This document shows, piece by piece, positions 27,136 to 35,366 of a DNA stretch of 39,190 nt. The translations under genes were made by a program, and so were the position numbers. The stretch lies in NCBI GenBank assembly GCA_022823165.1, contig JAJDXR010000061.1, positions 1 to 39,190 of the forward strand. Direction: 5' to 3'. The DNA is from Anaerolineae bacterium (GTDB lineage Bacteria > Chloroflexota > Anaerolineae > Aggregatilineales > Phototrophicaceae). The notes beneath the pieces were generated by a model, which saw only the letters and a program-made list of their open reading frames with translations, was not told the DNA's origin and did not search any database. Numbering within the stretch: the stretch's first letter is position 1; every line of letters begins with the position of its first letter.

Positions 27136-28881
27136 ATGAAACGCGTCCTGGGATTTATCCTGGCGCTCTGTCTGCTGCTCGCGCAAGCTGTCGGCGCGCT
27201 TGATTATGACGCCAAGAATTATCGCAAGACCATGATTCAGATGCTGGGCGCCGCCTTTGACGCGACCCGCGGGCGCCTGGTTGATGTGGCGGTGTTTGAG
27301 GCGGTAGCCGCGTCCGGCGACCCGCTGTATTTGGCGCCGCTGATCGACATCGCTTATTTCGGCCGCAGCGCTGAGATAGACCGGGCGGTCATCGAAACGC
27401 TCAACAGCTTGACCGGCGAGAATATGGGCTGGAAAGGCTACTTCGAGTGGGCCGGCGCCAATGATATCGCGCTGCCGCCTCACTACGACGAATTCAAGGG
27501 GCAGTTGCTCGCCAGTTTTGTTGATCCCGAATTCACGCGTTTCTTCGCGCCGGGCGTTGCGGAGAGCGCCGCCGTCAATCTGGTGGAGGCGGTTTGGGGC
27601 GGCGTGACCGTCGATGGCATTCCCTCGCTGGTCAACGCGCGGCAAATCAGCCCGAAGGCGGCTATCGACGAAGGCTTCCAGCAGGTGGACTTCTGCCGGG
27701 AAGATGATTGCAGCTACCCGGCCGCTGATGAATTGGTCTTCGGCCTCAGCTTCAATGGCGACAGCCGCGCCTATCCCTTGCGCCTGCTGAATTGGCATGA
27801 GATGTTCAACGATGTCATCGGCTGGGCGCCGCTCTTCGACGAACCGGATGGCGGGCAAGTGTGCAACTTCCGCGCGCCCACGCCCTTTGAAGTTCGCGCG
27901 CGTTCGGGCGCTGATTGGCTGCTGGTATACGGGCGTTCCGCCGATTGCCCGCGCTCGGGCTGGATGCGCAGCGGCGATGTTGTCTGGATTGGGGATGATG
28001 CCCCCGAATTGCCGGATCTCGAGATAGGCGGCGAGGCGCTGAGCGTCGGGCATCGCGGCCGGGTGGATGGCAGGCCGGTCTTGCTGGCTTATTGTACGCT
28101 CTGCGGCGCCGGTGTGCTTTACGATGTCAGCATCCCCGATCTGGCCTACAGGTCGGCCGCCGGCATAGTCGTCGACATGGGCGATAGCGTGCTGGAATTC
28201 GGATCGACCGGTATGCTGATGCGCTCGAACAAACTGATGTACGACCGCAATACGGATACCGTCTGGAACGCCATCACCGGCGAGCCCGCTTTCGGCCCCC
28301 TGGCTGCGAGCGGCGTCGTGCTGGATGTGCTGCCGGTGGTGGTCACCGATTGGTCGAGCTGGCTGGAGGCGCATCCGGATACCAGCGTGCTCAGCTTGGA
28401 AACGGGCTTCCTGCGCAACTACACCAATGGCGCCGCTTACAGCGACTATTTCAACAGCGCCGAGCTGATGTTCCCGTCCTGGCAGCAAGATACGGCGGCG
28501 ATCCAGAACAAAGAGATGGTATTCGCGCTGCGCCTGCAGGGCCAAGCGAAAGCCTATCCGCTGGCGACTATCATTCCCGAACGGATTGTCAACGATCGGG
28601 TTGGGCAGACGGATCTGGTGATCATCGCCGAGGCGACGCCGGAGCGCGACTTCTTCGAACCGGGCGGCGCCGCGGTGCGCGCTTACGAGAGCGGCGGCCT
28701 GGTATTCAGCGCCGGCGACGACAGCCTGACGCTGGTCAGCGCCGATGGCCGCAACTGGCGGATCAGCGAAAGCGCGCTGCTCGCGGAGGACGGCGAGCGC
28801 CGCGAACGCATCGGCGGGCACCTGGCATTCTGGTTCGGCTGGTTCGGCTTTTATCCGGATACGCTGGTCTACGGCGAATAG
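27136..28881 (+). CDS. DUF3179 domain-containing secreted protein
   Basis: A 581-residue exported protein of the DUF3179 family, function unknown. It begins with a signal peptide (about 1-20, MKRVLGFILALCLLLAQAVG). After a helical ~150-residue domain comes the DUF3179 core with FGLSFNGDSRAYPLRLLNWHE, VLLAYCTLCGAGVLYD (a paired Cys) and a second similar half near 440-480 (FALRLQGQAKAYPL, NDRVGQTDLVII). The ATG is preceded by GGAGG. A long antisense frame covers the whole gene but is a shadow. The 3' end overlaps the convergent small membrane-protein gene by 13 bases. Confidence 0.88.
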   Translation: MKRVLGFILALCLLLAQAVGALDYDAKNYRKTMIQMLGAAFDATRGRLVDVAVFEAVAASGDPLYLAPLIDIAYFGRSAEIDRAVIETLNSLTGENMGWKGYFEWAGANDIALPPHYDEFKGQLLASFVDPEFTRFFAPGVAESAAVNLVEAVWGGVTVDGIPSLVNARQISPKAAIDEGFQQVDFCREDDCSYPAADELVFGLSFNGDSRAYPLRLLNWHEMFNDVIGWAPLFDEPDGGQVCNFRAPTPFEVRARSGADWLLVYGRSADCPRSGWMRSGDVVWIGDDAPELPDLEIGGEALSVGHRGRVDGRPVLLAYCTLCGAGVLYDVSIPDLAYRSAAGIVVDMGDSVLEFGSTGMLMRSNKLMYDRNTDTVWNAITGEPAFGPLAASGVVLDVLPVVVTDWSSWLEAHPDTSVLSLETGFLRNYTNGAAYSDYFNSAELMFPSWQQDTAAIQNKEMVFALRLQGQAKAYPLATIIPERIVNDRVGQTDLVIIAEATPERDFFEPGGAAVRAYESGGLVFSAGDDSLTLVSADGRNWRISESALLAEDGERRERIGGHLAFWFGWFGFYPDTLVYGE

Positions 28882-29207
28882 CGCCTTTTGCGCTTGGCCA
28901 GGTCGGCATCGCCCATTCTTTCGATCTTGTCGTCGATGAGCGCCTTGCCAAAAGTATCGCGATGAGCGTCGCGCACCAGGTTGCGGCGGGCGATAGTGAT
29001 GAGGTTGCCGTCATGGATGCCAGCGGCTTCGTATTCGAAGGCGGGTCCCGTCGAGCCGCTTGCCCGGCGCATGGCGGTGATGATGCCCAGGCTGCCGCCG
29101 AGCAGCGCGCCGGCTACCGCGCCTTCCGCTAGCCCTTCGGCGGCCAAGAAGAAGACCAGCGCGCTTGAAAGCGCGCCGATCAAGGCGTAAACGGTGAGTC
29201 GGATCAT
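28869..29207 (-). CDS. Small glycine-zipper membrane protein
   Basis: A 112-residue protein with two adjacent membrane helices (about 3-22 and 27-46) rich in small residues (EGAVAGALLGGSLG) and a polar, basic C-terminal tail (50-112). No named family is recognised. The tail contains NLITIARRNLVRDAHRD. It is convergent with the DUF3179 gene and overlaps its end by 13 bases. The start at 29207 has a weak ribosome binding site, so the N terminus is tentative. Confidence 0.55.
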   Translation of the reverse strand: MIRLTVYALIGALSSALVFFLAAEGLAEGAVAGALLGGSLGIITAMRRASGSTGPAFEYEAAGIHDGNLITIARRNLVRDAHRDTFGKALIDDKIERMGDADLAKRKRRYSP

Positions 29208-29228
29208 ATCGCTGCTTCATGCTCCATT

Positions 29229-29450
29229 CTAGGTATGGCGCTTGTCCGCCCAGGGCGCTACGCCGGCTTCGGTTGCCGAGCGGCGAATCACTTGTGTGCG
29301 CAGGCCAAAGAAAGCGCCGATGACCGCGCCGATGAAGGCGCCGTCAAGTAAAGCGTTAAGGGTGAAGCCGTTGAGGGCCAGTCCGGCAATCGCACCGATG
29401 CTTGCGCCAATGAGAATCGCCTTTAGCAGTCGCTCGAGAGTCTGTTTCAT
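29229..29450 (-). CDS. Small glycine-zipper membrane protein
   Basis: A 73-residue protein with an amphipathic start, then two membrane helices (about 12-28 and 34-51) full of Gly and Ala (GASIGAIAGLAL, GAFIGAVIGAFFG), and a basic tail. It lies 21 bases upstream of the other small glycine-zipper gene on the same strand, so they probably form a pair. The ribosome binding site is poor and no function is recognisable. Confidence 0.55.
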   Translation of the reverse strand: MKQTLERLLKAILIGASIGAIAGLALNGFTLNALLDGAFIGAVIGAFFGLRTQVIRRSATEAGVAPWADKRHT

Positions 29451-29610
29451 GGCCGCCCGATTCCAAGCTCATGTCGCTGAGAGTTAATTCCGCACCTACT
29501 ATAGAGACTACCATAGATGGGGAGCAGGCGCATTACGGCGCCGCAAAGTGAGTTGACCGGGATGCGCCGGGAAAAGCAGCCGCTGCCCAGGCCGAAAGGT
29601 CTGACCTGCG

Positions 29611-30357
29611 TTAGCGTTTCTGGGCTCGCCGCTCAAAGAAGGCTTGCATGATGCCGCGCGCTTCGTCCGAGACCAGCCGCTCGCCGATCATTTCCAATTC
29701 CAGGCGTATCGTCTCTTCGACCGCTTGACGCCCTCCGCGTCGCAGCAGCATCTTGGTCTGGCGCAAGGCTTGCGGCGGCTTGGCGGCTAGCTGCCGCGCT
29801 TTCGACCAAGCCAGCGCTTCCAGCTCGTCGGCGACGACGACGGCATTCACGATTCCGCAGTCGCGCGCTGTTTCGGCGCTGAAAGAGTCGCCCAGCATCA
29901 GCAGCTCAGCGGCTCGCCCGTAGCCCAGCATACGCGGCAGCAGGTAGGTCGAACCGGCCTCCGGCAGCAGGCCGAGGTCGATGAAGGCGAAGTTGAACTT
30001 GGCGTCCGCGGCCGCGTAGACCAGGTCGCAGTGCAGCAGCATGGTCACACCGACGCCGACAGCCACGCCGTTGACAGCCGCCACGATGGGCGCCTGGGCC
30101 GCGGCAATCGCATGGATGAAGCGAGCGGCGGAATCCGAGCCGGGTTCGCTGAGGAAGCTGTTCAGGTCGTTGCCGGCGCAGAAGCTGTCGCCGCTGCCGC
30201 TGAGGGTGATGACGCGGATGTCGGGGTCGGCGTCCGCGCGCTCGATGGCTTCGCGCAGGCGGTCGTACATGGCCGGGGTGAGGGCGTTCTTTTTCTCCGG
30301 CCGCGTGAGTTGGATGCGGAGGATGTGCTTGTCGAGGGTGGAGGTGATGTGGTGCAT
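29611..30357 (-). CDS. Enoyl-CoA hydratase/isomerase family protein
   Basis: A 248-residue crotonase-fold protein acting on acyl-CoA thioesters. Oxyanion-hole segments are SGSGDSFCAGNDL (53-65) and NGVAVGVGVTML (96-107). The two hydratase glutamates are not at their usual places (Thr105 and Ile126 region), while PEAGSTYLL (132-140) carries a Glu as in delta3,delta2-enoyl-CoA isomerases. I therefore favour an isomerase-type activity over a hydratase. It is a compact housekeeping-like gene sitting between glycine-zipper genes on the same strand, starting 19 bases after the stop of the upstream gene. Confidence 0.88.
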   Translation of the reverse strand: MHHITSTLDKHILRIQLTRPEKKNALTPAMYDRLREAIERADADPDIRVITLSGSGDSFCAGNDLNSFLSEPGSDSAARFIHAIAAAQAPIVAAVNGVAVGVGVTMLLHCDLVYAAADAKFNFAFIDLGLLPEAGSTYLLPRMLGYGRAAELLMLGDSFSAETARDCGIVNAVVVADELEALAWSKARQLAAKPPQALRQTKMLLRRGGRQAVEETIRLELEMIGERLVSDEARGIMQAFFERRAQKR

Positions 30358-30376
30358 GGGGATTGCTCTACTCCCT

Positions 30377-31135
30377 CTAATGGCTGCAGGCTGCGGCTAC
30401 TTGAGCTGCGCTCAGCAGAAACCATTCGGTACTATCGTAGTTTGGAGTTGGATGGGAAACCTTTTGATCGGAATACATTCGGCGCAATTTACCTTCTAGC
30501 TGGGAATTCTTGTCGGTCTGAATGATGCAGGTGTAATCCAGTTTGCTCTTCGCTTCGTTTGCAACCTCTTTTAGCCGCTTGGGGGGCGTTCTTTTCGTCA
30601 TTCCGATCTTGTGCATTCCATTTGCCGAATCTTCCATCAAATAGACATATCTTGTACCTTCTGGCGCGTTTGCCATCGAATTGAAGTTACGTGCATTGTG
30701 GAAGTTGCGCATTCGGTTGAAGAAACCGCGTATCCCGCCGATTATGTCATCCGCTACTTTCCGTATTCCCGTGAAGGCGTCATCTACTGCACCAGCTGCC
30801 CACTTGGCTACATCATCTAGCGCGCTAAAAATACTTCTGAAAAAATCATCAATCATCGCAAAGATTGGTTGAAGGATTGGCCCTGCGAATGCGAACGCCC
30901 CGCCTGTAACTGCGCCACCGACCGCGCCTTCTAAAGCTCCTTCTGCTGCGCTTTCAGCCGCATCTTCTAAACACGCCTGATTCGACTCGCCGTACTTTTG
31001 GAAGCAAGTGATAGCTTCGCCGCCACCGGCGATAGCGCCGCCAAATAATGCACCGAACAGGGCTCCTATCGCTGCACCCTCAAGAGCCTGCTGAAATAGC
31101 GCAATCAACCCAACAAGAAGTGGTGTCACAATCAT
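30377..31135 (-). CDS. Glycine-zipper membrane protein with C-terminal T5orf172/GIY-YIG-like domain (paralog A)
   Basis: A 252-residue protein. Residues 5-38 and 62-95 form two glycine-zipper membrane segments around a loop with two Cys (C44 and C55). A helical linker with GIRKVADDIIGGIRGF follows. The C-terminal domain (161-252) matches the T5orf172/MUG113 branch of the GIY-YIG fold: YVYLMED (163-169), KIGMT (176-180), Arg in KRLKE (R188 area), Glu in QLEGKL (E214), then TEWFLL (236-241), ending AAACSH. Catalytic-type residues are retained, so a membrane-held nuclease is possible. It overlaps the upstream gene by ATGA (31132-31135) and is paralogous to the gene at 31811-32488. Confidence 0.75.
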   Translation of the reverse strand: MIVTPLLVGLIALFQQALEGAAIGALFGALFGGAIAGGGEAITCFQKYGESNQACLEDAAESAAEGALEGAVGGAVTGGAFAFAGPILQPIFAMIDDFFRSIFSALDDVAKWAAGAVDDAFTGIRKVADDIIGGIRGFFNRMRNFHNARNFNSMANAPEGTRYVYLMEDSANGMHKIGMTKRTPPKRLKEVANEAKSKLDYTCIIQTDKNSQLEGKLRRMYSDQKVSHPTPNYDSTEWFLLSAAQVAAACSH

Positions 31136-31644
31136 TTCCGATACCTTTTCTTCCCATCAGTCAGCACATCAACATCGCGACCCTTCAAGATCGCCTTGAC
31201 CTCCCGTGAATCCACGTAGGTCTTGATTTTCGTTTCCGTCTTCACGGTGTCTTTGGTTTTGGTCTCAGTCTTTGTCATCTCAAAGGGCACGTAACCGCCA
31301 GGCACTTCCAGCCGACTCACGCGGCTCTCTTGCCTCCGCGATATCGACCGCGGCGGTTCGTCGGCATAGAAAACCCTGTCTGGCTTATGTACTTTCTTGG
31401 ACGTTTCTTTGCGCTTGGCTTTATAGCTATCATCGTATTTGTATTTCTGCTCTTCGGGTAAAATTAGCGAGATTAGCCATAGGGCCAGCCCGACCCCGCC
31501 AAGCGCCAGAATGACCTTGATGATGTTCCCGATGCTATTGAAGAGTTGGCCAATATCGATCTGAAAGTGAATCACCGCAGCAATAAGGATTAGTATTAGA
31601 CATCCGCAGCCGCCAAGCAGATTATCGTCATCCGTTCCAGACAT
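31132..31644 (-). CDS. Small two-TM protein with basic cytoplasmic tail
   Basis: A 170-residue protein not recognised by family. Two membrane helices (about 13-30 and 42-62) follow a short acidic N terminus with GGCGC. The C-terminal 100 residues are basic and polar, with Lys/Thr-rich repeats (TKTETKTKDTVKTETK, 124-139), and end in KKRYRK. It overlaps paralog A by 4 bases, so the two are translationally coupled. A partner, immunity or tethering role for the T5orf172 proteins is an inference from position only. Confidence 0.65.
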   Translation of the reverse strand: MSGTDDDNLLGGCGCLILILIAAVIHFQIDIGQLFNSIGNIIKVILALGGVGLALWLISLILPEEQKYKYDDSYKAKRKETSKKVHKPDRVFYADEPPRSISRRQESRVSRLEVPGGYVPFEMTKTETKTKDTVKTETKIKTYVDSREVKAILKGRDVDVLTDGKKRYRK

Positions 31645-31810
31645 AATTCTCTCATTTCACTAGAACTAATCGTTTGAACTATACCCAATAACCCAGTAGC
31701 GTTGCCCCCAACAATCAGGGTGCTATACCTCTCTCAAGCGGCTCCAGTTCGCGCTGTACGCGCGCCATGCGCTAGCGCCAGCCGCCGCTGATCTCAGCGC
31801 AGACGCTCAG
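31645..31810. other. Gap between paralog B and the two-TM gene
   Basis: A 166-base spacer in the minus-strand locus. The half next to the two-TM gene is AT-rich, with TATAGT (minus, 31683-31678) as a possible -10 box but no good -35. The other half is GC-rich with short self-complementary stretches near 31755-31790. The two halves may mark a join between sequences of different origin. Confidence 0.3.
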
Positions 31811-32488
31811 CTAGAAGCTGCAAGCGGCTGCGAGCTGCGCCGGATTCAGATAGAAGAACTCGGTACCGGCCGCAAAGTTGCGCAATCTTTGCGCGTCGAA
31901 TGCGGTATGCATCACAGATTCAAGCTGAAACATATTCTTGGTAGGGATAATGCATTTGAACTTCACTTTGCCGCCCACAGTTCTGTTCAGTTTCACCTGT
32001 ATCTCTTTGAGGCGCTGCGCCGGGTTCTTCGAAAAGCCGATTTTGTAGAGATCTTTGCTGGCGACATTCTCCACTTTGGCAACGTAAGTGAAGCCTTCTT
32101 TAGGGTTCGCTATCTTTGGTGCTCTCAATGACTTATAGTATTGTGCGCGAGAAATATTCGCTTCTCTTTTGATCGGAGACAAAAAGTATCGTGTTGGTCC
32201 CTTGCCATTCAGCCTCATACCTCGTCTGAGAGCAATTGCCAAGTCATCTACGGAGTTTGCTGATGAAATCGCAATGTCGTCAGCAATGCCAATTACTGGC
32301 CAAACCAAACCGAATACTACACCAGTTGCTGCGCCTTGCTCGGCGCACTTGTGCGCAGTACGTTCAGATTTGGGCGCACCGCTGGGCAGTGACCGTTTGT
32401 CTTCCATTCCGCAGATTACCGCTCCGGTCAGCAAACCAATGGTAGCCGCTTCTGCAATTGCCATAAGAATTGCCGGTATAATTATCAT
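31811..32488 (-). CDS. Glycine-zipper membrane protein with C-terminal T5orf172/GIY-YIG-like domain (paralog B)
   Basis: A 225-residue paralog of the protein at 30377-31135. Two small-residue membrane segments (about 5-26 and 50-70) flank a loop with C26 and C48 and a KRSLPSGAPKSER stretch. The C-terminal domain (132-225) has YVAKVEN (135-141), YKIGFSKNPAQRLKEIQ (148-164, with R159), Glu in QLESVMHTAF (E190) and GTEFFYLNPAQL, ending AAACSF. These match the T5orf172/MUG113 family. It should be a membrane-held nucleic-acid-cutting or binding protein, activity untested. The ATG has GAGAAG upstream. The gene leads the small AT-richer locus. Confidence 0.75.
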   Translation of the reverse strand: MIIIPAILMAIAEAATIGLLTGAVICGMEDKRSLPSGAPKSERTAHKCAEQGAATGVVFGLVWPVIGIADDIAISSANSVDDLAIALRRGMRLNGKGPTRYFLSPIKREANISRAQYYKSLRAPKIANPKEGFTYVAKVENVASKDLYKIGFSKNPAQRLKEIQVKLNRTVGGKVKFKCIIPTKNMFQLESVMHTAFDAQRLRNFAAGTEFFYLNPAQLAAACSF

Positions 32489-32558
32489 TTTGTGATCTTC
32501 TCGCTAGCCGCGCATTTGTCGCTTGCATTGAGGCTAGCAAAAGGAGAATTACTTGAGT

Positions 32559-32575
32559 CCCCCAACAATTGGGGG
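32559..32575 (-). other. Perfect hairpin after the CgeB-like gene
   Basis: cccccaa (32559-32565), loop caa, ttggggg (32569-32575). It starts 3 bases past the stop codon of the CgeB-like glycosyltransferase. There is no T-tract, so it may be a transcript 3'-end stabiliser or a weak terminator. Confidence 0.4.
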
Positions 32576-32577
32576 TA

Positions 32578-33735
32578 TCACAGCTCCTCTAATATCTCCA
32601 GCACGCGCGCGACGCGCTGATCCACCCGATGATGCGCCAGGGCGTGGGCGCGTCCCGCCGCCGCGATTCGTTCGCGCTCTTCGTTATGCGCCAGGTAGTA
32701 GCGCGCCTTTTCCCGCAGGTCCGCCAAGTCGCTGTAAGTGACCAGATGTTCGCCATCCACGAACCACTCGTGCACGCCGGGCCGATCATCCACCAACTGA
32801 AAAGTCCCCAAGCCGGCGCACTCAAACAGGCGCATATTGCCGCCGTAGCGCATAAAATCGCCGTGCGCGTTGAGACTGATTTTCACCGATGAGAGGATTT
32901 GCAGCATCTTCTCGCCCAGCGCCGCGCCCCGGAAATGAGGCCGCAGGCTGGTTGGCGCCTCGTGCACGCTCCAGATTCCCAGATCAAATTCCCTCAGGCT
33001 TTCGAGCGCGGCCACTCGTTCGCCGTACAAGTTATCCGGCGTCAGCGTCCCCACGAAGCCGATATCGCAGAGATATTCCTTGGGCGCATCGGTGATGGGC
33101 TGCGGAAAATGTAAATCGGGGTCCATGCCGACTCCGGGCAGGCATTCCACCCGCGGCGCGCCCAATTCTCGCCATTGCATCCCGTGATAATAGTCGTTAA
33201 CCAGGACCAGGTCGTACAAAGGGGCGGCGGCGAGCTCAATGGCGTGAGAAAAGACGATAGGCGATTCGCCGTTGCGGTAAACGATTTTGCAATTATGGGC
33301 GTCCTTTAAGCGCGCCAGGGTGGCTGGCAGGATCTCTCGGTTGCCGCCGGAGTGCCAGATGATATCGGGTTGAAAGCGCGCCGCATGCGCCAGCAGGAGT
33401 TGATTGCGGCGGCGCAAGTCGGGATTTAGCTGCGGCGGAACGCGGCGCATCAAGGCGGCGGCCAGCTTGGTGGGCGAAAGTCCCGTACGGTAGACGCTCG
33501 CGCGCTGGCGGCTGATATCGCGCGATCCGTAACCGGGCAGATTGCGCCAGAAGACGTCAAGGGCGCAACCGGCGGAGAGCAGCGCGCGTTCCCAGGCGTG
33601 CTGAATCATGCTGCGCGGGAAAAGCGGCGGTCGGCTGTTGGGCGGGGTGCGGCGTAAATCCGCCAGTAATTCCTCGGGATGATGCAGGGAATCGACAAAA
33701 AGGACGCGAAATGGTTTTGTTTCAGGAGCATCCAT
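32578..33735 (-). CDS. CgeB/GT-1-like glycosyltransferase
   Basis: A 385-residue cytoplasmic GT-B glycosyltransferase of the CgeB/group-1 type. The C-terminal donor-binding half has KISLNAHGDFMRYGG, NMRLFECAGLGTFQLVDDRP and the family ending GEHLVTYSDLADLREKARYYLAH. The N-terminal half includes IWHSGGNRE and VYRNGESPIVFSH. Acceptor and sugar are unknown; such enzymes often work in surface polysaccharide or protein glycosylation. It is GC-rich like the housekeeping genes, although it sits between two AT-richer stretches. The upstream gene ends 24 bases before it. Confidence 0.85.
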   Translation of the reverse strand: MDAPETKPFRVLFVDSLHHPEELLADLRRTPPNSRPPLFPRSMIQHAWERALLSAGCALDVFWRNLPGYGSRDISRQRASVYRTGLSPTKLAAALMRRVPPQLNPDLRRRNQLLLAHAARFQPDIIWHSGGNREILPATLARLKDAHNCKIVYRNGESPIVFSHAIELAAAPLYDLVLVNDYYHGMQWRELGAPRVECLPGVGMDPDLHFPQPITDAPKEYLCDIGFVGTLTPDNLYGERVAALESLREFDLGIWSVHEAPTSLRPHFRGAALGEKMLQILSSVKISLNAHGDFMRYGGNMRLFECAGLGTFQLVDDRPGVHEWFVDGEHLVTYSDLADLREKARYYLAHNEERERIAAAGRAHALAHHRVDQRVARVLEILEEL

Positions 33736-33759
33736 CAGACTCGCCTTTTCACGACGGAG

Positions 33760-35253
33760 CTAATGGACCAAACTATTGAGTTTCTTTTGCGCAACTTCTT
33801 TGACATACCGCATGATTAGAAAGTTGCTGGCTTCTTTGACATTCAGCACATCTTTACCTTCGTAACTGTATACAATGGATTCAATAATGTCATTTACGAG
33901 GACGCTTTTCGTCGCCATCATGCAGACTTTCCCAATCAAGACTGCGTGAGTGTTGTCGCGGTTTGTGCTGGGCGAAAGTATTTTCTGTTTACATTGCTCA
34001 GCAATTTCATTGATGGCATTTTTCTGAGTCCTGTCTGAGGAAGACATCAATTCTACGCGATATTTCTCGACTTTGTTCTTGAGTGTTGCCATGCTGCTAA
34101 TTTCAATTTCAAGTTTGCATACTTCGTCAATTTTGTTTTCGATCTTCGCCAGGAATTCATTTAGCAGCTTGGTAGTTTCGGCATTTATTTCGACGTGATA
34201 GTTTGAACGACTCTTTGCAGAGTTTTCCCGAATCGTGGCTTGTACTTCTTCTAATGTGACCGATACTTCAGGTTTTCGAGTGACTTTCTGATTAAGAAAA
34301 ACGTCGGTTTTACGTTGTAAGACTTCAGGGGCCTTGGATTTCTTGCAGGGATAGAGCCGGACTTGCTCCGCTTTGAAATTCCGCATTGATTGTTTGATTT
34401 TCGAAGTTGCGGCATGAATTACAGACGTAGCTTCTACGATTGTCTCCAGAATTCTTGCGCTGGGTTGCTCGCTATGCTCATTTGCGTGAAATGCGGCCTC
34501 GACCGTCTCAATAGCGTTGTCTATGGCGGCCAACACTTCTCTAATCGCAGTGTACACTTCATTACTATCGCTAAGTGCAAACGCATTGCTTACTGCCTGG
34601 AAAGCTCTTCGGCAGGCGAAGAATGTTTCTGCGGGGGTTTTCTTGCGGTGCGATTCCTGCACACGTGTCGTTTCCTTGCGAATCATCTGTTTAACGGCAT
34701 CGTCTGCGAGGTCTTCAAACGCAATGAATAGAGATTCTATTGCCTGCATTGCTTCGCCCGTCGCACGAGAAACTTGAGCCCGTTTTTGAATCCGCTTTTT
34801 CGTGTCACGTACTGCTAAGCTCGTCTTGTCGGCAGTCTTGGCAGTTGATTTCTGATATAGTCTCGTATTGGTGAATTTCGAATCTGGGTTGTCAACAGTG
34901 GGCATGTCAGGCGTAGTGCCTTTTGAGGTGTTGCCCTTTATGGTGTTATCGTAGACTTCCTTTTGCGATTTCTTCGTTACTTCATCAAGGTTTTCAAAGG
35001 AAGATTGGATTCTGCGAATCGCACCTTCTATTTCTTCGACGATGTCGGGCTTGTCGCTATTTTGGCGGGCCGTTTCAATTAATGGTGGGTTAGGAGGATC
35101 CTGTTCATCGCAAATTTGATCTGCCAAATTTGCGTGTTCGATTTGCTGTTCCTTTATTCTCGTAGCCGATGAAGTTCTGTTGCGACGAGCGACATAAACA
35201 GCCAATAGAATTGCTGTTGTTATAAAGATGGCGCTTACAGTCTCCAATGACAT
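33760..35253 (-). CDS. Single-TM coiled-coil protein of unknown function
   Basis: A 497-residue protein with one N-terminal membrane helix (about 5-22, AIFITTAILLAVYVA), followed by a basic stop-transfer (RRNR) and a long, highly helical, charged remainder. Three similar helical stretches are visible: EEIEGAIRRIQSSFENL (72-88), EAMQAIESLFIAFEDL and EVLAAIDNAIETVEAAF. No enzymatic motif is seen. Base composition is clearly AT-richer than the pdh genes before it and the glycosyltransferase after it, which suggests transfer. There is no recognisable relative. It should be anchored in the membrane with the helical part in the cytoplasm. Confidence 0.65.
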   Translation of the reverse strand: MSLETVSAIFITTAILLAVYVARRNRTSSATRIKEQQIEHANLADQICDEQDPPNPPLIETARQNSDKPDIVEEIEGAIRRIQSSFENLDEVTKKSQKEVYDNTIKGNTSKGTTPDMPTVDNPDSKFTNTRLYQKSTAKTADKTSLAVRDTKKRIQKRAQVSRATGEAMQAIESLFIAFEDLADDAVKQMIRKETTRVQESHRKKTPAETFFACRRAFQAVSNAFALSDSNEVYTAIREVLAAIDNAIETVEAAFHANEHSEQPSARILETIVEATSVIHAATSKIKQSMRNFKAEQVRLYPCKKSKAPEVLQRKTDVFLNQKVTRKPEVSVTLEEVQATIRENSAKSRSNYHVEINAETTKLLNEFLAKIENKIDEVCKLEIEISSMATLKNKVEKYRVELMSSSDRTQKNAINEIAEQCKQKILSPSTNRDNTHAVLIGKVCMMATKSVLVNDIIESIVYSYEGKDVLNVKEASNFLIMRYVKEVAQKKLNSLVH

Positions 35254-35366
35254 TGCCGAAACCAGATTATTTCACTGTTCTTCAATTATTCCTTAAATTT
35301 ATGGTCAAGAAAATACATAGGCAATCATATCGAGAATATCTTGACTTAGGCCGGCATTGATCTATC

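Noticed and set aside
26920..28821. A long (633-codon) open frame antisense to the DUF3179 gene
   Set aside because: The plus-strand protein has a signal peptide, a ribosome binding site and clear DUF3179 motifs. The antisense frame is a by-product of GC-rich codon use and has no domain.
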